Shown here: one piece after another, positions 56,296-64,000 of the stretch
Position numbering within the stretch: the stretch's first letter is position 1
How the letters are laid out: each line of letters starts with the position of its first letter
DNA from: Mercenaria mercenaria
Taxonomy: Eukaryota > Mollusca > Bivalvia > Venerida > Veneridae
DNA length: 64,000 bases
Assembly (NCBI RefSeq): GCF_021730395.1
Contig: NC_069373.1
Location: 41,816,501 to 41,880,500 of the forward strand
Reading direction: 5' to 3'
Notes under the pieces: generated by a model
Told to the model about the DNA's origin: nothing
Databases searched by the model: none
What the model saw: only the letters and a program-made list of their open reading frames with translations
Program-made: the position numbers and the translations under genes

Positions 56296-56426
56296 TTATT
56301 TGTACATCGTGGATGATGTGGTTATTAGTGCTCAAATGTCAAATCATAGAGATTAGGAAATATATAAATATATTAAAAATTGTAAATGGCCGATTTTGCA
56401 TGTGCAATGAGTGGGTAATTTGTAAG

Positions 56427-57811
56427 GGCCTAAAGTGCGAAAATAAGGTTATTTTCGTGAAAATAAGGTTTTTTTACGAAAATAAGCCATATATTTTTTA
56501 TTATAAATCTAATTAAAATTTATTTTATATCATTATATAGAGACAATCATTTGACACTTATAAAACAAAACTAAACGATTTTAGTCCAACAATTAGGAAA
56601 TTATTAGCGATTTTAATTAACATGCGTCAAAATCGCTTGCGAAAATAACTTTTTATGTGCGAAAATAAGCTATATTTTATTTATTTATTACCTAAATGAA
56701 CTTTAGTTTATATCATCATAAAGATACGATCATTAGACACTAATAAAGCAAAATTAAGTGATTTTAGTCCAATTATTAGGAAATAATAAGCGATTTTAAT
56801 TAAATGCGTCAAAATCGCTTGCGAAAATAACTTTTTATATGCGAAAATAAGCTATATTTTATTTATTTTTTATCTAATTCAACTTTAATTTATATCATTA
56901 TATATAGACGATCATTAGACACTTATGAAGCAAAAATAAGTGATTTTAGTCCGATAATTAGGAAATAATTAGCAATTTTTAATTATCATGCGTCAAAATC
57001 GCTTGTGAAAATAATTAACTTTTTATGTGCGAAAATAAGCTATATTTTATTTATTTGATATCTAAATGAACTTTAATTTATATCATTATAAAGATACGAT
57101 CATTAGACGCTGATAAAGCAAAATTAAGTGATTTTAGTCCAATAATTAGCGATTTTAATTAACATGCATCAAAATCGCTTGCGAAAATAACTTTTTATAT
57201 GCGAAAATAAGCTATATTTTATATATTTTTTTTATCTAATTCAACTTGAATTTATATCATTATATAGATACGATCATAAGACACTTATGAAGCGAAAATT
57301 AATGATTTTAGTCCAAAAATTTTATGAAATAATTAGCGAAATTTATTAACATACCTCAAATCATAACGAAAATAACGTTTTATATGCGAAAATAAGTTAC
57401 TGAAATTTGGTAGACTAATGATAAGATAGAGATCGATTATATGAAGAAAGAAATATTTTCATTATAGTCGTACTTTTCTTTGAAGTATATACACCAAAGC
57501 GTTACCCGATACCAGCACAATCGCTTAATTGATTGTTAATTGCAATGCGCATTGCAGATAATATACACGTGCTTTATATAAACAAACAATTAATCAAGGT
57601 GTGATAATCCAATCAAAAGTGATATGTTGTTTGTAGTAGCAATTAAAGGGAACAATGGAGAGAAATATTATTATATACCATATTATTGCAAAGAGACATA
57701 AATCGTTATTTTGTATGATATAAACTATTTTTCTATGTATTTTACGGAAATTTCACCAAAAAAGTCATTCTTATTCCCGTTTATTAAAATGCCAAACCTG
57801 CATCCCTCTGC

Positions 57812-57842
<31 letters not shown>

Positions 57843-59169
57843 ACGTTTTCCTGTTTATGATTGTAAATATTAACATCATAAACTACTTTGAATAACATTA
57901 CAAATATTTATATTTGGATAAAACCCATTGAAATGAGATGCATGTATCATTCATAAAAAAAATAATAATAATAAAAAGAGATTTAAAATATGTAACTTTA
58001 TTAAAGTTATTTTAGTACATGTAAAAATCCCCGTAATCTAATACATAATTCCCGTTATTTTCGTTAAAAATTCCCGTTATTCTCACTAAAAGATAAAAAT
58101 GATTGATTTTTCACATAGAGGCATTAACTGTTATAGTCTTTAAGAAAGTAAAAGAAGATATTTAGAAAAAAAGTTTAAACGATATGGCTTATTTTCCCAA
58201 TTACTACTGCTATTATCGTAATTGAAATCAGCGCGGCTGACACATAAATGCTTACTATTTCGTTATGATAAGATTCAAATTAATCATTTTTCGTATGGGG
58301 GCATGTATTATTATAGTCTTTAAGAAAGTTAAAGAAAAATATCTAAAAAATAAACTGATATAAAAAAATAGCTTATTTTCGCATTTATTTCGGTTATTTT
58401 CGTAAGTAAAATCAGCGCTGTTGTCATATAAATGATGATTATTTCTTTATTATTGGATAAAAATTACACATGTTTCGTACGGAGGAATGTGCTAATATAG
58501 TCTTTAAGAAACTAAAAAAAGAATTTAGAAAAAAGAACTGATATAAAATATATGCCTTATTTTCGCATTTATTACGGTTATTTTCGTAAGTAAAATCAGC
58601 GCTGTTGTCATATAAATGATGATTATTTCTTTATTATTGGATAAAAATTACACATGTTTCGTACGGAGGAATGTGCTAATATAGTCTTTAAGAAACTAAA
58701 AAAAGAATTTAGAAAAAAGAACTGATATAAAATATATGCCTTATTTTCGCATTTATTACGGTTATTTTCGTAAGTAAAATCAGCGCTGTTGGCATATAAA
58801 TGATGATTATTTCTTTATTATTGGATAAAAATCACTCATGTTTCGTATGGAGGAATGTGCTAATACAGTCTTTCAGAAACTAAAAAAAATAATTTAGAAA
58901 AAAGAACTGATATAAAATATATGCCTCATTTTCTCATTTATTACGGTTATTTTCGTAAGTAAAATCAGCGCGGTTTGCATATAAATGATGATTATTTCTT
59001 TATTATTTGATAAAAATCGCTCATTTTTCCTATGGAAGCATATACTAATATAGTCTTTAAGAAACCAAAGAAAGAATTTAAAAAAAACAAAGAAATAAAA
59101 AATATATGGTTTATTTTCGTAAAAAAATCTTATTTTCGCGAAAATAACCTTATTTTCGTACTTTAGGCC
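56427..59169. mobile_element. Foldback-type transposon K1 with CGAAAATAA motif arrays
   Basis: About 59-bp near-perfect terminal inverted repeats start GGCCTAAAGTRCGAAAATAA and carry three GAAAATAA motifs at 20- and 19-bp spacing plus one inverted copy. The left arm has five units of about 182 bp, each with a motif doublet (56641/56661, 56823/56843, 57007/57031, 57183/57203, 57368/57388), 20 bp apart except one at 24. The right arm has five inverted units (58186, 58373, 58557, 58741, 58926) with doublets about 21 bp apart. The middle (57400-58100) is non-coding and has a (TA)n run near 57820. Long tandem-built inverted arms are the hallmark of foldback (FB/Galileo-like) elements. No transposase. 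Confidence 0.8.
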
Positions 59170-61006
59170 TACCGGGCATAACTAGATACCGGAAAGGGCC
59201 CTTTCTGTGGTATTTGATCGGAAAGGGCCTAACATGTTCGGAAAGGGCCTGCCATATGTTTATTATTAGAAATTAAGGAATTATTTTTTCTTATTTCATT
59301 TTTGCATTAAAAAAGAAAATAAATTATGACAAAAAAAATTCAATTTTGTATTTTTACATAATTTATAGACAAATTACGAGTCATGACATAAACCGCGCTG
59401 ATCGGAAAGGGCCTAACATGATCGGAAAGGACATGTCATATGTTTATTATTGGAAATAATTTAATTATTTCTTCATATTTCATTTAACAAATCAAAAAGG
59501 AAAGAACTTACGAAAAAAATATATCATTTTTCGATTTTTAAATGAATTATAGACAAAATTCGTGCCAGTACATAAACCGAGCTGATCGGAAAGGGCTCAA
59601 CAAGATCGGAAAGGGCCGGTCAAATGTTTATTATTAAAAATTATAGAATTATTTCTTCATGTTTCATTTAACAAATCAAAAAGAAAAGAACTTACGAAAA
59701 AATATATCAATTTTTGATTTTTAAATGAATTATACACAAAATACGCGTCAGTACATAAGCCGCGCTGATTGGAAAGGGCTTAACATGATTGGAAAGGGCC
59801 TGCTATATGTTTATTATTGAAAATTATTTATTTATTTCTTCATATTTCATTTATCAAATCAAAATGAAAAGAACTTACGAAAATAATGTATCTATTTTTA
59901 AATGAATTATAGACAAAATACGCGTCAGTAAAAACCGCGCTGATCGGAAAGGGCTTAACATGATCGGAAAGGGCCGGTCAAATGTTTATTATCAGAAATT
60001 ATAGAATTATTTCTTCATATTTCTTTTTGGCATAAGAAAGAAAATAGATATTCAGATATTATATATTTTATTCATTATAGTCTCATCAATGTACAATATA
60101 CATGGAGTTAGAACATATAAACTAAAGTTCATTGTCATTCATAAATGAATTACAAGAGACTTTTAACAATCTACTTTTAGACATCCACATTACTGTATGA
60201 ATAACAGTCACAACTGATATCATATATATCCTAAAAACTTTGAAGAATGAACAGTTTTCAAATGTCTCATATATCTAAAGAAATACTTTTTAATAATTTA
60301 TTTTATTCTTAATTTGATAAATTAAACATGATGCATGAATGAAATTGATACAGATCAATTGAAAGTTTAATTATAACCAATATTCTTGAAATATACTTTT
60401 GAAAATTTATTGCTTATCGTTCTGTTTAAAGTACCTTATAATTGTTTATAACGAACGGACAGGTTATTCAAGTGTCACCTGTCAATCAACAAGTTGAGTA
60501 AACACTGATTGCTATACGTGTCAATCAAAATATTTAAAGAAGGTTAAGGATGTTTTTACGGCTTTTCGTTGTTAAAATAATCTGCCATTGAGTAAATGAT
60601 GCTTCATTCAAGGCAATTATCTGTCCAGTATAAAGAAATTGTTAGACATTATTTGTCGCATGTCACTTGTGTGTGCTTACAAACAACTGATTAATTGATA
60701 TTGATAACCCAATCAAACTCTATCAGGACTAATCAGAGGCACGTGTTTGTTACGCCGCATACATTATGTTAATTCTGCTTTGACAATGAACGCAGTAAAC
60801 GTTTTTGTAATTATATATTAAACATAATATAAATCTTTTGAAAACTGATTTTTCATAATTTATTTTCTTTTATTATGTCATAATGAAATATAAGAAATAA
60901 TTAAATTAAATAAATTCCAATAATAAACATATGGCAGGCCCTTTCCGATCATGTTAAGCCCTTTTTGCGGAAAGGGCCCTTTCCGGTATCTAGTCATAGC
61001 GAGGCC
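59166..61006. mobile_element. Foldback-type transposon K2 with CGGAAAGGGCC motif arrays
   Basis: Inverted ends contain ACTAGATACCGGAAAGGGCC (59181 left; ending 60994 right) and probably extend to GGCCT on each side, where it shares GGCC with K1. The left arm has doublets at 59216, 59400, 59584, 59767 and 59942, each GATCGGAAAGGGCCTAACAT followed by a second GGAAAGGG exactly 20 bp on; the unit is about 183 bp. The right arm has a single unit, so the element is asymmetric. The right end has the palindrome GGAAAGGGCCCTTTCC. The middle resembles the K1 middle (AACCCAATCAAA compared with AATCCAATCAAA). No transposase. Confidence 0.8.
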
Positions 61007-61119
61007 GGCACCGATTAGTAACGTTCTGGTACGGGATTTAGAATCTACCGGATGTTTCTATGCCCGCCAAAATACGATGTTAGGAACTAAATAAAAGAAA
61101 AGGATTTATAAGAATAAAC

Positions 61120-61294
61120 ATGAGTGTTATACCCATATATGAATCCGAAGTTTGCTGTTTATCAAGTATATTAGATCTACAGCAGAAATGCATGAATCAG
61201 AAAGTTGGTTTCTCATCAGAGACCAACAAATTTTTACTTTATTTGACACTGAAAAAAGTTGGGCCGTCGGTGGCACAAAAAGTTGTAAGCAAAT
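61120..61294 (+). CDS. Probable first coding exon of an unidentified gene
   Basis: ATG at 61120 (AACATGAG, A at -3) opens 58 codons, MSVIPIYESEVCCLSSILDL ... KKVGPSVAQKVVSK plus one base, ending at a consensus donor AAATGTAAGT (GT at 61295). The peptide has a regular helical look (YESEVCCLSSILDLQQKCM, NKFLLYLTLKKVG) but I do not recognise the family. The short region between K2 (ends about 61005) and the ATG would hold the promoter and 5' UTR. Following exons were not found before the window end; if the gene is real, intron 1 is long. Confidence 0.5.
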
Positions 61295-62884
61295 GTAAGT
61301 GGAGATAGTGATACTGGAGCTGTGATACTTATGAAATTTTGTTTAAAATATCCCTTCGTATAGTCTTGAATCTTTTAATTCTTTGCAGTCAAAAGTAATT
61401 CCTAATTAGCATAAATTCTAGGACATGCTGTATGGCTGCTTGTGGGTGGGGAGTTGTATAATTCATTAATTTGATAAGGTTACTTGTCTCGAATGCAGCA
61501 TTCCCACTGACTTTTTGATGTACCCACATTAGCAATAACAAAAGGATTTTTTTAAATTGTAAAAAAAAAATAATAAAATCTAAATATAATCACAATAATA
61601 TATATGTATTAAAAATAAAAATTGTATTAAAATGAAGTGATGATGTCTATAAACTTAAATGTGTAAGAAAACAAAAATTAAACACAAAAATACTTGCAGT
61701 TTAAAAAAATAATTCTATCAAAGTCTGTGTTATGTGATAAGTGCAAAAATACTGGAAAGGACTGGTGTTTTATTATATTACAAAGTTGATATGATTAGTT
61801 TTAAATGAAATCTAACATAAATAGACAACAAATATTGTTTTAAGGCTGTTTTACAGAATTTTTTTGGGGGTTTGGGTAAAATAGTGTAGTTAAAAAATTT
61901 TTGATTAGGGGGCGGAGCCAGAGGAAAAATAGTACGTGCACAAGTTCATATCATGATAAAGACTCGTGCATAGAACATAGGATCGTGGAATTAATTTCAG
62001 GTATCATGTGCTATAGTGTTAGGGTATAGGAAGTTTGAAACAGGCAAGGAAATGAGTGAGCAGCCTGGCAGTTCACACCATTCACCTTGTAAGCCAAAGG
62101 ACCCAATTTGAGTCCCAGTCATGCTGCATATTTTTTCTGATCCTGTGACAAATACATATCCTCACTGACCATGAGACACAAGTACTGAAGTTTGTACAAT
62201 GTCCACATTGACAGGGGAAAATGTGTGGGTTCTATTCCTGGCAAAGCCATTTTTCAAATTTTACATTATTTCACACAGTCGACAACATTTCATACATTGA
62301 AACTATACCATAAAACATCATAATCCTAATTTGGCCATGTTATTTAAATATAAAAGGCACATACTTTGCACCCATGAACTATAAATAGTGGGTGGGGAAT
62401 GTAGAAAATGTAATGTAAAACGTGTGTTCAAATAACTATAAGGGAATGTCGTGCGTAAAGGCATACCACATTTAATAGAAATAATAGTAACAAACTATTC
62501 TGTGTATAAAGATAAGGTAATATATCCTTTCAATACATGATATTGTGAAATATGTTCCCAAATTTCGTTGTGATTTTTTCCGTGTCGGCTTATAGAGCAA
62601 AGAGTAGTCAAGGGGGCAATTCAAATTGCGGATATTACCCATCATGTGTACAAATGAACATTCGGTCATGTTCGTCTGGAAATGGTATTTTACGGAAAAT
62701 GCCGAAATCGCCTGTAGGCTTTTGTTTTATTCTGAACACATCGTTCTAATACACCATCACGATAGACATCAATAGAAACCATTATATTTGGAGAAAAAAT
62801 CGGATGAATTTAGTCATAATTTATACATGATTTACAGACATACTATAGGAAATTGTCGATTAAAATTACTACTCATTACGTTAC
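61295..62884. other. Presumed intron/spacer, nothing recognised
   Basis: AT-rich, no exon identified. Two short frames at 62472-62749 overlap on opposite strands and lack any domain. Confidence 0.35.
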
Positions 62885-63624
62885 CAGAGTTCTGCCGAGG
62901 CTGCGTTTTTGCGCCATTGGCACGAAAAAAATATGAATGGCGCAGCAAATTTCGCGTTGGTGGGCCTTTGGCGCGCCAGAAAATCTGAAACTCGAACCCG
63001 ATAACAATCGCTAGTTTGCTGGTCTTGCACGGTAGATAGACATACCTCCAGGGGAGATCACTGTGACGGATTTGAAAAAATAATGTGTCGTGATAATTGC
63101 ACCATGATTGTATCAAAATGGCGGCCACACGAAAGGAAAAGCGATTTTGCACAAATTTTTCAGTCCTCCTGCCTCTAAAAAAATAAACCAGACTTTAGTT
63201 ACACTGGGGAAAGATACAAATAGAAATGATACATTGAACAAAAGCGACGATTCAACTACATATGTCGCTGAACATTAAACAACAACCCCAGAATCACAGA
63301 GTGATCCGACCCCCACCAAGTCAAGTAATTTGAGTAGAGCGAAAAAGTAAGAGTAAAACATCTTATAAACAGAGCTTTCAGAAGAAGTTACTGGTTGAGT
63401 ATACATGGTTAAGTTATAAGGAAAAGAGAATAAATGGCATGAACTTTGTGTATAACTTTACATTTAAAAAAAAAAATACACTTCTTAAATGCATAAGAAA
63501 TGTAAAGTCTTTTTAATGTAAAATTGGTTCTTTTTGAATGGCCCCAAAAGTTTCAGAATGGCCCCATGTTTTCAGGGTAGATGGGCCATGGGCCCATCAT
63601 GCTGAAATCCTCGGCAGAACTCTG
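62885..63624. mobile_element. 740-bp TIR element with 6-bp target duplication
   Basis: Perfect 16-bp inverted ends CAGAGTTCTGCCGAGG and CCTCGGCAGAACTCTG, flanked by CGTTAC at 62879-62884 and 63625-63630. It has no transposase. It contains ATCAAAATGGCGGCC at 63111, which opens a 22-codon frame only. CAG-type ends are hAT-like, but a 6-bp duplication is not, so the superfamily is left open. Confidence 0.8.
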
Positions 63625-64000
63625 CGTTACAGTACAGATCAAAATCTTTCATTTGAAACATTACACATATAAATTAATGCTTAATTGATCTCAAGTTTCC
63701 TGACTTATGTTTAGAGCCCTCTTTTACGCTTCGAGATGACAACGACGTCACCTTAGATTCATTGCCGTATTACACATACAAAGTAATGGCGGACTATGCA
63801 GAGTCCGGAGGAGTGAAATGAATTATTTTTATGTTTTGTTACTTGTAAATGTATGTTAAACATTATGGTGTGTTATTAAGCCATTATGTTACTTATTTGG
63901 GATATATAAATCATGGAAGTCAGTGTGCGACATTAACTTTTTAACACCGTAGCCAATGGGGCTACGGACTTCCAATTTTTTGTAGCCCGACAGAATTTTT
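63625..64000. other. Window end, nothing firm
   Basis: An ATGGCGGACTATGCAGAG start-like site at 63786 gives only 11 codons. The last 60 bases contain CCGTAGCCAATGGGGCTACGG, an inverted repeat that is probably the edge of a repeat leaving the window. Confidence 0.3.

Noticed and set aside
61120-61308. Stand-alone 62-residue protein
   Set aside because: A strong GTAAGT donor at 61295 lies before the stop codon, so it is better read as a first exon.
63114-63185. ATGGCGGCC start followed by a short frame (MAATRKEKRF...)
   Set aside because: Only 22 codons, inside a TIR element, with no donor site. Possibly a captured promoter edge, not a supported gene.

Overview
This window is nuclear DNA from a metazoan, most likely a bivalve mollusc (venerid-type clam). 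The evidence is intron-containing animal genes, AT-rich spacers, a tRNA-derived SINE whose 3' tail reads TTTAACGTCGCAC or its complement, and many copies of the ACAAGAG...GAGCTAA repeats that are typical of bivalve genomes. I see no bacterial operons, CRISPR array, rRNA or free-standing tRNA gene. I recognised no LTR or other virus-like element.

Two host genes can be named. A CLN8 orthologue (ER cargo receptor for lysosomal enzymes) lies on + at 28756-29589 as one uninterrupted coding exon. A complete nine-exon ATP6AP1 gene (V-ATPase accessory subunit Ac45) lies on - from 52317 down to 36021. Its first exon (52232-52317, signal peptide plus TPVLIWSPNR) is only 86 bp. The nine exons sum to 1329 bp with consistent phases, giving a 442-residue protein. 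The two genes converge and both serve lysosome biogenesis. A third, unidentified gene probably begins on + at 61120 (58 codons, then a splice donor).

The rest is mostly mobile DNA. 1-5300: a Helitron/Helentron-like repeat carrying a SINE with a 14-bp target duplication, then a TTAA-flanked element containing another such repeat, then a pogo/Tigger-like MITE. 5294-13324: two more repeats of the same superfamily. One holds a Penelope-like reverse transcriptase and a 122-bp LINE stub; the other holds a 1.5-kb TTAA-flanked element with three perfect RFX X-boxes. 14950-15665: a 56-bp minisatellite. 16264-19066: an 18-unit, 145-bp array. 20861-24472: a 5'-truncated LINE with a 12-bp target duplication. 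25325-26725: an antisense LINE fragment. 28400-28519: a strong hairpin before CLN8. 32110-35794: two further Helitron-like copies. ATP6AP1 introns hold SINEs, a foldback MITE, TTAA- and hAT-like elements, and a head-to-tail train of Helitron-like elements (45918-48515). 52745-54178: two almost identical TIR elements in direct orientation.

The most unusual region is 56427-61006. Two adjacent foldback-type elements share one architecture: about 183-bp tandem units, each carrying a motif doublet spaced 20-21 bp, and termini made of the same motif. The motif differs between them (CGAAAATAA in one, CGGAAAGGGCC in the other). They look like sister transposons that have switched recognition sequence. 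The second ends about 115 bp before the start codon of the unidentified gene.
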